Origin: JBHPGW01 sp042569785
GTDB taxonomy: Bacteria > Planctomycetota > Phycisphaerae > Sedimentisphaerales > Anaerobacaceae
Direction of reading: 5' to 3'
Length of the DNA stretch: 61,006 nt
NCBI GenBank assembly: GCA_042569785.1
Contig: JBHPGW010000007.1
Span: 1-61,006, forward strand
Shown: in pieces, positions 34,135 to 42,155 of the stretch
Numbering within the stretch: position 1 is the stretch's first letter
Layout: each line of letters starts with the position of its first letter
Position numbers and translations under genes: made by a program
Notes under the pieces: generated by a model
Seen by the model: the letters and a program-made list of their open reading frames with translations, nothing else
What the model was told of the DNA's origin: nothing
Databases searched by the model: none

Positions 34135-35133
34135 ATGGAAAAGAATACCACAGGAACAGATGTTAACCAGGTGAAGATAACGAGCCTGTCTAATATTCAT
34201 GGCCAACCTCAGGTGATTGATACCTTGCAGCTTCATCTACGTGCACACTTCAGTATCAGGGCGACTTCCGGCAGTCCCGATTCGTCACTCGGACCGGTTA
34301 TCTTAACCGGCCCAAGCGGCACCGGAAAGACTATGGTGGCTAAGGCAATTCATGCAGAACTTGGAAACCTGAATCTGTTCGAAACTAATGGCGTAACTGT
34401 CAATAACAAGCTGGAGTTGTTCTCGATCCTCATTAATGCCGATGCAAACACAACAATATTTATTGATGAAGCACAAGGGATGAGTGCCAAAACTCAGCAA
34501 ATCCTTCTGACAGCCATTTCTGAAGGAAATCTGTATGTACCTGCCAACATCGCTTCCAGGTACTCCCATGTTATGCCGCTTGCAAAATTTACATTAATCC
34601 TGGCAACAACACACGAATACCAGCTTCGGGATCCTCTGAGAAACAGAATGAGGATATATTGCCGGTTCGATTATTATTCCGTAGACAACCTGATGGAAAT
34701 AGTGCGCCAAAGAGCAAATGCTCTTAAATGGCAGTATGAATCTGATCAGGTTCTAAAAATGATCGCTCAAGGGGCCAAGAAAACCCCTAGACTGGCTCTT
34801 AACAGAAATCTTCAAACCTGTTGGCATGTGACCAAAAGTCATGATCGTGATATGATTACCATCAATGATGCATACGAGGCTTTTAGTTATTTGCAAATTG
34901 ATCAAGCAGGCCTGGACTCATTGGATCGATCCTATCTTAAGATACTGCTGGAGTACGGCAAATCCTCTCTTGGGGTATTGAGTTCAAAATTATCGCTGCC
35001 GGCCTTAACTGTTCAGAAAGTGGTTGAGCCATACTTGCTCAAGGAAAGTTTCATTACTAAGGATAGATCCACAAGGCTAATAACTCAAAAGGGCAAAGAT
35101 CATATTAGAAATGCTTCAATTTTTTCTAAATAA
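34135..35133 (+). CDS. RuvB-like AAA+ ATPase
   Basis: A 332-residue protein counted from ATG 34135; a frame from 34063 would overlap the tubulin-like gene by 29 bases. Walker A is GPSGTGKT (59-66), Walker B TTIFIDEAQ, then SEGNLYVPANI, and sensor 1 ILATTHEYQLRDPLRNRM, which is close to the RuvB IGATTRAG...LRDRF block. A C-terminal winged helix is present. RuvB proper drives Holliday junction branch migration; this divergent copy may do so for the element or serve the tubulin/FHA machine. A RuvA or RuvC gene is not in sight. Confidence 0.75.
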   Translation: MEKNTTGTDVNQVKITSLSNIHGQPQVIDTLQLHLRAHFSIRATSGSPDSSLGPVILTGPSGTGKTMVAKAIHAELGNLNLFETNGVTVNNKLELFSILINADANTTIFIDEAQGMSAKTQQILLTAISEGNLYVPANIASRYSHVMPLAKFTLILATTHEYQLRDPLRNRMRIYCRFDYYSVDNLMEIVRQRANALKWQYESDQVLKMIAQGAKKTPRLALNRNLQTCWHVTKSHDRDMITINDAYEAFSYLQIDQAGLDSLDRSYLKILLEYGKSSLGVLSSKLSLPALTVQKVVEPYLLKESFITKDRSTRLITQKGKDHIRNASIFSK

Positions 35134-35145
35134 GGAAATTAAAAA

Positions 35146-35577
35146 ATGTTCTCAGATAATGATATTAAAGCCATCTGTTCCATAAGTGAACTGGCGAAAA
35201 GACTGGGTTTGTCAAGAGCAAGGTTCTATCAACTTCAAAAGATAGGTGTATTTCCAATGCCGCTCTATTGTATCCGGACCAAACGGCCGTTTTACCCTCT
35301 GGATTTACAGCAGCAATGCATCAGGATCCGCAAGACCGGGATAGGTCATAACGGGCAACTGGTTATCTTTTACAATCGCCAAAAAGATAAATCACAAAAT
35401 CAACCGGACTCCGGGTGTAAGCAGCTTAGAGACACCTTAAAACAGATGGGGTTGAATGTAACGCTCAATACCGTTGAAAATGCGATCAAGACCTTATATC
35501 CCAGAGGATTATCATCAGATACGAATAAGAATATCATTGCCCGCGATTTATTCCGGTATTTGAGACCAGGAGTGTAA
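35146..35577 (+). CDS. MerR-type HTH regulator
   Basis: A 143-residue protein with AGGAAATTAAAAA before ATG 35146. It begins with a helix-turn-helix: SISELAKRLGLSRARFYQLQKIGVFPMPLY, followed by TKRPFYPLDL, the wing of MerR/excisionase-type proteins. The rest is helical. Likely a regulator or directionality factor of the element. It follows the RuvB-like gene after 12 bases. Confidence 0.65.
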   Translation: MFSDNDIKAICSISELAKRLGLSRARFYQLQKIGVFPMPLYCIRTKRPFYPLDLQQQCIRIRKTGIGHNGQLVIFYNRQKDKSQNQPDSGCKQLRDTLKQMGLNVTLNTVENAIKTLYPRGLSSDTNKNIIARDLFRYLRPGV

Positions 35578-35661
35578 AAATGGTGTCTAATTCTTGTAAA
35601 AATACTGTGTTAAACCTGCCCAATAACAGTGAAATAGTTGCTCAATTTAAAGGAGATAATT

Positions 35662-36603
35662 ATGAAAACGTATGAATGGGAATTAAAAAGTGGTATTAGT
35701 CGAACAAAGGAATTTGAGAAAAAAGGCTTGGCCCAATTTGCCGTCAACTGCGGCTTAAAATGTGGGCATGGCTGTACATATTGTTCAACGGGCGCAATGT
35801 TGCGAACACACAAAGCTTTTAAAGTGTTAGGAGTAGATCCATTTGGCAATAGTGATGCAGTTGTCGATCCCGATACGCCTATGCGTGTAGCTCACGATGC
35901 ACGAAATAAACGTGATAGGGGAATGATTCAGCTGTGCACGATAGTTGATGCCTGGTCACCGGAGGCACAAGAATATGGTTTGGGACGAAAATGTCTGGAG
36001 GCTATTCTTTCACAGCCCGGCTGGACCGTTCGGATACTAACAAAAAATGCTGCAGTAAAAGAAGATTTTGACCTTATCAGAAAATATCCCAACCGTGTTC
36101 TTGTCGGCTTGAGCATTACAGCGACAGTTGAGAAAAGTGACATTATCAAAATAATTGAGCCTAACGCTTCTACCATTGAAGAGCGAATGAAAACCTTAAA
36201 ACAAGCCCATCAATTGGGACTGCGAACATATGGTATGTTCTGCCCTATTTTGCCAGGTATTGCTGACTCACCTGACAAAATTGATGAGTTAATAAAAATC
36301 GCAACAGATTGCGGCGTAGAAGAAATATTTGCAGAAGCCGTTAACTCAAGAGGACGTGGTTTTATCCTTACTCAGCAGGCACTTGAATCTGAAGGTTACA
36401 TAAATGAAGCTGCTGCTATTGAAAATATTCGCAACAAAAAAAACTGGTCAAAATATGTTGTGCAACTGATTAAAAACGTACAGCAAAGTATGCGTAAATT
36501 CCATGATATTAACAAGCTAAGGTTTCTTCAATATCCGAGTGGACTAAGAGCAGAGGATATTGAGGAAATCAAAAAAGATGATGCTGGTGTGATTTGGCTA
36601 TGA
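35662..36603 (+). CDS. Radical SAM protein, SplB-like
   Basis: A 313-residue protein with a strong AAAGGAG ribosome site before ATG 35662. The radical SAM cysteines are Cys34-x3-Cys38-x2-Cys41 in LKCGHGCTYCS. The following AMLRTHK, IQLCTIVDAWSPEAQEYGLGRKCLEAI and VRILTKN blocks match the SPL-like radical SAM family (spore photoproduct lyase and relatives, Rv2578c). DNA repair or another nucleic acid role is possible, but the enzyme's substrate is unknown. Placed between the element's regulators and its excisionase. Confidence 0.72.
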   Translation: MKTYEWELKSGISRTKEFEKKGLAQFAVNCGLKCGHGCTYCSTGAMLRTHKAFKVLGVDPFGNSDAVVDPDTPMRVAHDARNKRDRGMIQLCTIVDAWSPEAQEYGLGRKCLEAILSQPGWTVRILTKNAAVKEDFDLIRKYPNRVLVGLSITATVEKSDIIKIIEPNASTIEERMKTLKQAHQLGLRTYGMFCPILPGIADSPDKIDELIKIATDCGVEEIFAEAVNSRGRGFILTQQALESEGYINEAAAIENIRNKKNWSKYVVQLIKNVQQSMRKFHDINKLRFLQYPSGLRAEDIEEIKKDDAGVIWL

Positions 36604-36634
36604 GCGACAGTTAACAAATGATATCCAGAATTTT

Positions 36635-37036
36635 ATGATGATACAGAAAAAGCCAGTCAGTTTGAATCTTCAAAATACTGATAGTAAAAACTGTGCAGTA
36701 TGTCAGGATTTGCTTATGTATATGGAACGATTTTTTGATATGCTCAATATCGCTCGCAGATCCACTGCATCAGATTGGCTGACTGTTGATGATATTGCCA
36801 AAGAATTGAAGGTCTCAAAGAGTATTGTCTATCGTCTTATTCGCCACGGTGAACTCGAAGCGGTTGACATTGTTGAAACCAACGGTGAAATTGCAAAAAA
36901 AGGCCATTACCGGATTAAGAGATCGTGGCTGAACCAATATCTTGAACGTAAAAAAGTAAAGCCGTTTACAAATATAACCATACATAGAACTCAATCAAGG
37001 CGTGTCCCAAAGGTTAAGAATCATCTTGGATTATAA
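36635..37036 (+). CDS. Excisionase-like HTH_17 protein
   Basis: A 133-residue protein; ATG 36635 or ATG 36638. Its C-terminal half is an excisionase-type winged helix: WLTVDDIAKELKVSKSIVYRLIRHGELEAV, then GHYRIKRSWLNQYL. It converges with the integrase gene and overlaps it by 23 bases tail to tail, as usual for xis-int pairs. It probably controls excision of the element. Confidence 0.7.
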   Translation: MMIQKKPVSLNLQNTDSKNCAVCQDLLMYMERFFDMLNIARRSTASDWLTVDDIAKELKVSKSIVYRLIRHGELEAVDIVETNGEIAKKGHYRIKRSWLNQYLERKKVKPFTNITIHRTQSRRVPKVKNHLGL

Positions 37037-38135
37037 GTTTCCTGCTGTTATTAATAACCCTGTCTGTTTGTTCCGAAATATCCTGCACATATGTCGTGGC
37101 CATTTTTAAATCCGCATGCCCTAATAGCCTTTGAACTGCAAATGGATCACCTGATTTAGCTGCTAATGTAGCCGCTGTTCTTCTAAGAGTGTAAAAGCCA
37201 ACACCTTTTTCTGTTTTAATATTTGCTTTTTTGAGGAGTTTGGAAAATGATGCACTAATAGCATCATAACTTCTCCATTTTATAATTCCATCCTTGCCTT
37301 GCTTTCGTTCAACACGAACCCACTTGTTACCAAATCGGGTATTAAAAATATGTTCATTTATTTTTGGTACTGCTTCTAAACAGTTAATGGTTTCTTTCCA
37401 CAGCGGCAAATTGCGATCTACACCGGTTTTTTTTCGGGCAAAATTTACACGACCTGTGGTCAAATCAACATGTTCCCACAACAACTCTGCACAGTCAGTA
37501 CATCCAAAGCCACAATTCAAACCAAGCCATATCATTGCTCTGATTTGAGTATCAGCACAATCAAGTAGCTTCTGAATTTGACCAACAGTAAAAACGGCCC
37601 TTTTTGTTTTGGATTGTGTGATTTTCTTTATTGCTTTGAGGTTTGGAACAGTTTCGATAATCTCATTATTTGTTGCCCAGTTATACATGGCCTTGAATGA
37701 ACTAATATGATTATTAATAGTATTTGGTGCTTTACCAACTTTGATCAGCTTCTTGCGGTAATTTTGTAAATCAATTGTTGTTATATTTGAAGCCAGACGA
37801 TTTGGACCAATGAATCTTACGAAATCTCGCAAATGCGAGGTTTGGTCACAAACTTGGCGAGGTTTTATTTCTCCAATTTCAGAACGGGATTCTTGATAGT
37901 CCAAATATAAATTGCAGAGAGTTTTTAATGAAAAATTATCATTTGATTTAGGCTTAAAGCCTTTGCCGGCATGCAAATAAGCAGCCTGTTCAAGATACCT
38001 TTCGAAGGCAGCTTTTTTATCTGTTCCGAAGTAATAGAGTTTACCCTTTATTTTCTTGCAAAACTGGCCTGTTTTATGTAAAGTAAGAGGAAATTTGTCA
38101 GAACGAGTTTTTCTTTTAGAATTGGATTTTGCCAT
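37014..38135 (-). CDS. Tyrosine integrase of the element
   Basis: A 373-residue integrase starting at ATG 38135; the longer frame to 38177 lacks support. It has an arm-binding-like N-terminus (about 1-60), a SAM-like core-binding domain (about 70-165) and a catalytic domain with Arg in LGLNCGFGCTDCAELL, in which the usual R of the first motif is not obvious, Lys in RKKTGVDR, HxxR as YTLRRTA, the GHADLKMATT block with its His and Tyr in TYVQDIS. The first arginine is replaced by a cysteine-rich stretch, so activity should be checked. It lies 147 bases from a tRNA-Cys gene, reading away from it. Confidence 0.75.
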   Translation of the reverse strand: MAKSNSKRKTRSDKFPLTLHKTGQFCKKIKGKLYYFGTDKKAAFERYLEQAAYLHAGKGFKPKSNDNFSLKTLCNLYLDYQESRSEIGEIKPRQVCDQTSHLRDFVRFIGPNRLASNITTIDLQNYRKKLIKVGKAPNTINNHISSFKAMYNWATNNEIIETVPNLKAIKKITQSKTKRAVFTVGQIQKLLDCADTQIRAMIWLGLNCGFGCTDCAELLWEHVDLTTGRVNFARKKTGVDRNLPLWKETINCLEAVPKINEHIFNTRFGNKWVRVERKQGKDGIIKWRSYDAISASFSKLLKKANIKTEKGVGFYTLRRTAATLAAKSGDPFAVQRLLGHADLKMATTYVQDISEQTDRVINNSRKLIIQDDS

Positions 38136-38282
38136 GATTAACATCCTTAACTGCGACCATAGAATTAAACAGTTCAATCAACACATTTACATTGTAAACT
38201 ATGATTTGGTTGTAGTCAAGGTTGTATTAGCTAAAATAAGAATTTTTTCACATTGTTCTAAATACTTGTAGTTAAAGAGTTT

Positions 38283-38356
38283 GGCGGCGTAGCCAAGTGG
38301 CCTAAGGCGACGGTTTGCAAAACCGTTATTCGTGGGTTCAAATCCCACCGCCGCCT
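38283..38356 (+). tRNA. tRNA-Cys (GCA)
   Basis: A 74-base gene with acceptor arms GGCGGCG (38283-38289) and CGCCGCC (38349-38355), anticodon stem ACGGT/ACCGT (38310-38314, 38322-38326) around TTGCAAA, anticodon GCA at 38317-38319, T arm GTGGG-TTCAAAT-CCCAC and discriminator T, the cysteine identity base. CCA is not encoded. The gene is intact, and the integrase lies on its 5' side. Confidence 0.93.
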
Positions 38357-38430
38357 GTTCTTTTAGGGGGAGCTTACCGGCAATCCAGGGCACCGTGGCG
38401 TTGATTTTACGCCGGCAAATTGATATACTA

Positions 38431-38457
38431 CTCAAACTGACCATCGGTCAGTTTGAG
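38431..38457. promoter_or_regulatory. Perfect palindrome before miaB
   Basis: CTCAAACTGACC (38431-38442) and GGTCAGTTTGAG (38446-38457) form a perfect 12-base inverted repeat with a three-base centre. No T-run follows on either side, so it is more likely a repressor site (TetR-type sites look like this) than a terminator. Confidence 0.5.
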
Positions 38458-38494
38458 AATGTAAAAATTAAAACTTAAAAATCAAAATTGCGGA

Positions 38495-38512
38495 ATCCCG
38501 ATAAATCGGGAT
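38495..38512. repeat. Short inverted repeat in the miaB leader
   Basis: ATCCCGAT (38495-38502) and ATCGGGAT (38505-38512) around AA; ends 12 bases before ATG 38524. It may fold in the leader of the miaB message. Confidence 0.4.
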
Positions 38513-38523
38513 GGCTAATTTGT

Positions 38524-39897
38524 ATGAATTCAAAGACAGTGCACATTGAAAGTTTTGGCTGTCAGATGAATAAGCTCGACTCTGCGATGGTGACTGCTGC
38601 GCTCAAAGAGGATGGCTTTATGCTCATCGATTCGGCGGCTGATGCCGATGTGGTTCTGATAAATACCTGCTCTGTTCGTGAACATGCCGAGAGAAAAGTT
38701 CTTTCGCATCTGGGCAATTTAAAGCATATCAAGCAGAGCGGTCGCGGCGAGATGGTGGTGGCTGTGATCGGCTGTATGGCTCAGCGGATGGGCGCCGAAT
38801 TGCTTGAACATGAGGCGGTCAATATAGTCTGTGGGCCGGCACAAATACCGCAGGTCGTTACGTTTATCAACGATACGATCAGAGAAAAGAAAAAAGTATT
38901 GGCGGTGACAGAAGATATTCGCCGTGGTGATGGGGCGAACAGGGCGTTGGAGAATTTTGAATCGGTTTATGACAGTGACGATAAGACTGTGCCGAACCAG
39001 GCTTTTGTTAGAGTGATGCGAGGCTGTAATAATTTTTGCAGTTATTGCATCGTGCCTTATGTTCGCGGGCCGGAAGTTTCACGCCCGCCGCACGTAGTGA
39101 TCGAGCAGATAAAGAGGCTGGCAGCTGAGGGCATAAAGCAAGTTACGCTGCTTGGTCAGGCGGTGAATCTTTATCAATACGAAAACGCCGGTCTGGCGGA
39201 TCTGCTGGAGATGGCAAGTGACATCGACGGTATCGAGTGGATACGGTTTGTTACAAGTTATCCTGCTAAAAAAGGTTACAGGCGGCTGTTAGAGGCGATG
39301 GCCGATCTGCCTAAGGTTTGCGGGTATTTGCATATGCCTGCGCAAAGCGGCTCGGATAGGATACTAAAGGCAATGAATCGCAAGTACACTGCCCAGGAGT
39401 ATATCGAGATGGTGGAAATGGCCAGGCAGATAGTTCCGCGGATCGCGATAGCGGGTGACTTTATTGTGGGCTTTCCCGGTGAGACGGATGAGGATTTTCA
39501 GCAGAGTGTCAGTTTAGTACAGCAAATCAGATATAAGAACTGCTTTGTGTTCAAGTATTCTCCGCGGGCGGGAACCAGGGCCGATGATAAGCTGGCGGAT
39601 AGTGTCAGTCTTGAAGTTAAGAAGCAGCGCAATATCGAGTTGTTGAGGGTTCAGGAAAAGATAAGCGGCCAGTTAAGTGCCGGGTACATGGGGCAAAAGG
39701 TTCGTGTGCTGGTGGAGGGGCTCAGTAAAAAACCTCATCTAAACGCAGAGGAGAGCGAAGGGTGTCCGCAATTGGTGGCCAGGACAGCAGAAGATATGAT
39801 AGTAGTATTCAACGGTTCGCCAGAATTGGCAGGGCAATTCACTGACGTTGAGATAGAAAAGACAAGCCCACTGACATTGTTCGGAAAACTTATCTAA
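38524..39897 (+). CDS. miaB: tRNA-2-methylthio-N6-isopentenyladenosine synthase MiaB
   Basis: A 457-residue protein; ATG 38524 preferred over an upstream in-frame extension because it begins MNSKTVHIESFGCQMN, the usual N-terminus. It holds the N-terminal cluster cysteines (FGCQMN, NTCSVRE, VIGCMAQ), the radical SAM Cys motif CNNFCSYC and a C-terminal TRAM domain. The enzyme attaches sulfur and a methyl group to i6A37 of tRNAs reading UNN codons. First chromosomal gene past the tRNA-Cys. Confidence 0.95.
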   Translation: MNSKTVHIESFGCQMNKLDSAMVTAALKEDGFMLIDSAADADVVLINTCSVREHAERKVLSHLGNLKHIKQSGRGEMVVAVIGCMAQRMGAELLEHEAVNIVCGPAQIPQVVTFINDTIREKKKVLAVTEDIRRGDGANRALENFESVYDSDDKTVPNQAFVRVMRGCNNFCSYCIVPYVRGPEVSRPPHVVIEQIKRLAAEGIKQVTLLGQAVNLYQYENAGLADLLEMASDIDGIEWIRFVTSYPAKKGYRRLLEAMADLPKVCGYLHMPAQSGSDRILKAMNRKYTAQEYIEMVEMARQIVPRIAIAGDFIVGFPGETDEDFQQSVSLVQQIRYKNCFVFKYSPRAGTRADDKLADSVSLEVKKQRNIELLRVQEKISGQLSAGYMGQKVRVLVEGLSKKPHLNAEESEGCPQLVARTAEDMIVVFNGSPELAGQFTDVEIEKTSPLTLFGKLI

Positions 39898-39902
39898 AAA
39901 AA

Positions 39903-40379
39903 TTAGACTTTCATCCCGGAGACGTGTGTCTCGAAAACCATTGTGCCGTCTACTACGCCTTGTATGTGTGCGCTGTATTTTCTGCTTTTGAATTTTGTGA
40001 GGTGTCCGAGCAGATATAGTCTCTGGCCCGGTACGACGGTTGCGCGAAACTTGGCGGAATCGATGCTGGCAAAGCCTATGAAAGCATCGACTTCGTAAAC
40101 TTTTCTGACGAAAAAGCTGAGTAGTTGTGCGGCACATTCGACCATTATGACCCCCGGCATTAACGGTCTTTCGGGTATGTGGCCTCGAATCCAGAATTCA
40201 TTTTCGGTGACGTCCTTGTATCCGAGGACAAGATATTTTTTTTTGTCGTACCACAAAATTCCATCGAGCTGCTGCATTTCAAAGCTTTGCGGATTTACCT
40301 GCAGTATGTCTTTCTGATTGAATATGGGCCTGGTGTTGAGGTCAATTTTTGACAGGTCGAACAAAAATGCTGGCGGCAT
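39903..40379 (-). CDS. FabZ/FabA-like 3-hydroxyacyl-ACP dehydratase
   Basis: A 158-residue hot-dog fold protein. Start 40379 has GGAG seven bases upstream. The RGHIPERPLMPGVIMVECAAQL block is the active-site helix region of FabZ-like dehydratases, though in FabZ the histidine reads HFP; here it is HIPERP. Later SIDSAKFRATVVPGQ is the usual strand. It dehydrates 3-hydroxyacyl-ACP in fatty acid or lipid A-related synthesis. It is encoded tail to tail with miaB, only five bases away. Confidence 0.82.
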   Translation of the reverse strand: MPPAFLFDLSKIDLNTRPIFNQKDILQVNPQSFEMQQLDGILWYDKKKYLVLGYKDVTENEFWIRGHIPERPLMPGVIMVECAAQLLSFFVRKVYEVDAFIGFASIDSAKFRATVVPGQRLYLLGHLTKFKSRKYSAHIQGVVDGTMVFETHVSGMKV

Positions 40380-40510
40380 AAGGGGCTCCGTTGCGAAAAT
40401 CTTCGCGCAAAAATCAAAATACAACAATACCAGACCTTAACAGATAGCCGGGCCGGACATGCCGAATCTGTATAGATGTAACATTAGCTATTACAGGCAG
40501 TTACAGTACT

Positions 40511-40684
40511 TTACTGTGTTGAGCGAATTTCAAGGATGCGGTTGCGAACAACCTGCGATGCCTTTTTGATGTCCTGCATCTGCTTGCGAACCCGCGTCCC
40601 TGCGGCCTTGTTTCCACCTTCAGCCTTGTTCACATCGTTCTCGATTTCAGCTATCAGTGTTTTTAGAGCTTCATACTCTTGCAT
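40511..40684 (-). CDS. Histone H1-like protein, Hc1 family
   Basis: A 57-residue reading frame that starts at ATG 40684 and stops at 40511-40513. GNKAAGTRVRKQMQDIKKAS in the middle is close to the conserved block of the chlamydial Hc1 histone-like family, preceded by a helix MQEYEALKTLIAEIE. Such proteins bind DNA and are typical of the PVC group and Bacteroidetes. It is shorter than chlamydial Hc1, which has a long lysine-rich tail. Missing from longer-ORF listings because of its size. Confidence 0.75.
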   Translation of the reverse strand: MQEYEALKTLIAEIENDVNKAEGGNKAAGTRVRKQMQDIKKASQVVRNRILEIRSTQ

Positions 40685-40857
40685 CTAACTATGCCTCCAC
40701 TGTAATAATAGAATTAATGGGAATTTAACGTTCCACAGAGGCTTTGTCAAAGAAAAATAGCGTTTTTTTAAGAAAAAATCAATATTTTTTGCGGACGGAT
40801 TCTTCGCTGATTTCGACAGAAATAGTTAACCAATTGTCATGCAGGAACTTGTCAGGG

Positions 40858-41334
40858 TCAGGGTTTTAATTTTAGTGTCAGTTCCGCGATTCTTTGGCCT
40901 CTTCTTTTGCATTGTTTTTCGACTCTCTCGTCAGGCTTACCGATCGAGACCGGCCCGTAATGGTCACCTTTGGGGTCGCCCTGTACTATCATCCCTGCGA
41001 TGAGCATAGCTTCTATTATACCCATGATAGCGGTTTCATTTCCGCCTCCGATATTCGCGGCACTGCTGAAAGCTGCCCCGATCTTACCGTCGAGCTTGCC
41101 ATGTGAAGTGACTGTATCGTCGATCAACTGTTTTATCGGCGCAGCCATGTGTCCGTAATATGTCGGTGTGCCCAGGACGATAGCATCGTAGTCGAGCAGG
41201 TCATCGGCTTTTACATTTTCAACGGATTTGCAATCGGTTGGCAATAGTGCCTGGTTCATCGCCTGAGTGATTATTTCGGCCATTGCCTTGGTGTTGCCTG
41301 TCCTGGAATAATATATAACTATCGCTTTTGCCAT
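40858..41334 (-). CDS. Flavodoxin/WrbA-like NAD(P)H oxidoreductase
   Basis: A 158-residue protein opening with AIVIYYSRTGNTKAMAEII, the FMN phosphate loop of flavodoxins, followed by DAIVLGTPTYYGHMAAPIKQ and AAFSSAANIGGGNETA, flavin-ring loops found in WrbA-type quinone reductases. Length is between a flavodoxin and WrbA. It starts four bases after (upstream of) a lipoprotein gene on the same strand and may be co-expressed with it. Confidence 0.85.
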   Translation of the reverse strand: MAKAIVIYYSRTGNTKAMAEIITQAMNQALLPTDCKSVENVKADDLLDYDAIVLGTPTYYGHMAAPIKQLIDDTVTSHGKLDGKIGAAFSSAANIGGGNETAIMGIIEAMLIAGMIVQGDPKGDHYGPVSIGKPDERVEKQCKRRGQRIAELTLKLKP

Positions 41335-41338
41335 TTTG

Positions 41339-42142
41339 TCAGTCCTTTATTTTCTCTAATGGAATTATTTCTGGTTTGCTGAAGCCTTTGGGAACCTTGA
41401 CATCGAAAACTTTTTTGTTCATTTTTTTGTTCACTTTAGCTTTGAGCAGTTTAATTTCATAGATGTCACCTTCGATACTTACTGCCATTATCCTCACCGG
41501 CAGGTTTAGTTTTGGGTCGATCCAGAAGTCGATGGTTTTATAGTCTTCTTTATAGATCGAATCGGGCTTGACTTTTAACAGCAGGTGAATTGGTTGGTTT
41601 TCTTTCGCTGATTCGATGATCGTTATTTCAAACTGTTCTTTCAGGTTGCGGGTTTCTGTAAAGCCGATCAAAGGAAAATGGTTACTTAAAATATCAAAGG
41701 CATTTGCCGGCTTGTTTGGATCGCTTAGTTCGTTTGCGTCTATCAATTGCCTTCGCTGGCAACTTTTGTTTTGATAGTCGAGTACGGTAAGCCATTTGCC
41801 GTCAAAAATATATTGACTCTTTTGGTTTTCCTGGTCTTCGTCGTCATATTTTACAGTATCGAAATTTATTGTCAGCTTTGAATCCGTATCGAATTTGCGG
41901 TAGTACAGGTTACCTTTTCTAACTGTCACAGAATCGAGCAGAGGCTCCTTGAAAAAGTATTCTATTTGCGCCTGGTAGGAACCGAGTTTTTCGGTTTGCT
42001 GGTTTAGCTTGTTTAAGATGTTCTCGACTGGGCTGGGCATCGATCGTATCGAACAGGTTGTTTGGCAAGCGTTCGGCGCTCTGCATGCGGAAGCGGTTAG
42101 TGCAAGGATTAAAAAAGTTTTGGTTAACGTTTTTCTGTTCAT
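41339..42142 (-). CDS. Outer-membrane lipoprotein, LolA-like fold
   Basis: A 267-residue protein read from ATG 42142, which places a lipoprotein signal (KTFLILALTASAC, lipobox Cys at residue 20) at its N-terminus. The rest is strand-rich with alternating charged residues: the EYFFKEPLLDSVTVRKGNLYYR, YIFDGKWLTVLDYQNK and FWIDPKLNLPVRIMAV blocks are typical of LolA/LolB-like or DUF4412-like half-barrels. Probable role in lipid or lipoprotein trafficking, unproven. The HAD gene upstream ends 13 bases before it. Confidence 0.65.
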   Translation of the reverse strand: MNRKTLTKTFLILALTASACRAPNACQTTCSIRSMPSPVENILNKLNQQTEKLGSYQAQIEYFFKEPLLDSVTVRKGNLYYRKFDTDSKLTINFDTVKYDDEDQENQKSQYIFDGKWLTVLDYQNKSCQRRQLIDANELSDPNKPANAFDILSNHFPLIGFTETRNLKEQFEITIIESAKENQPIHLLLKVKPDSIYKEDYKTIDFWIDPKLNLPVRIMAVSIEGDIYEIKLLKAKVNKKMNKKVFDVKVPKGFSKPEIIPLEKIKD

Positions 42143-42155
42143 GGGCGATAGCTTT

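Noticed and set aside
35580..35672. Short frame starting MVSNSCKN between the MerR-type and SplB-like genes
   Set aside because: About 30 codons, no ribosome site of its own, and it overlaps the strong ribosome site and start of the gene at 35662.
25146..36603. Conjugative type IV secretion locus
   Set aside because: No VirB/Tra channel or relaxase was recognised; the ATPases are HerA/FtsK-like and the membrane proteins are unrelated.
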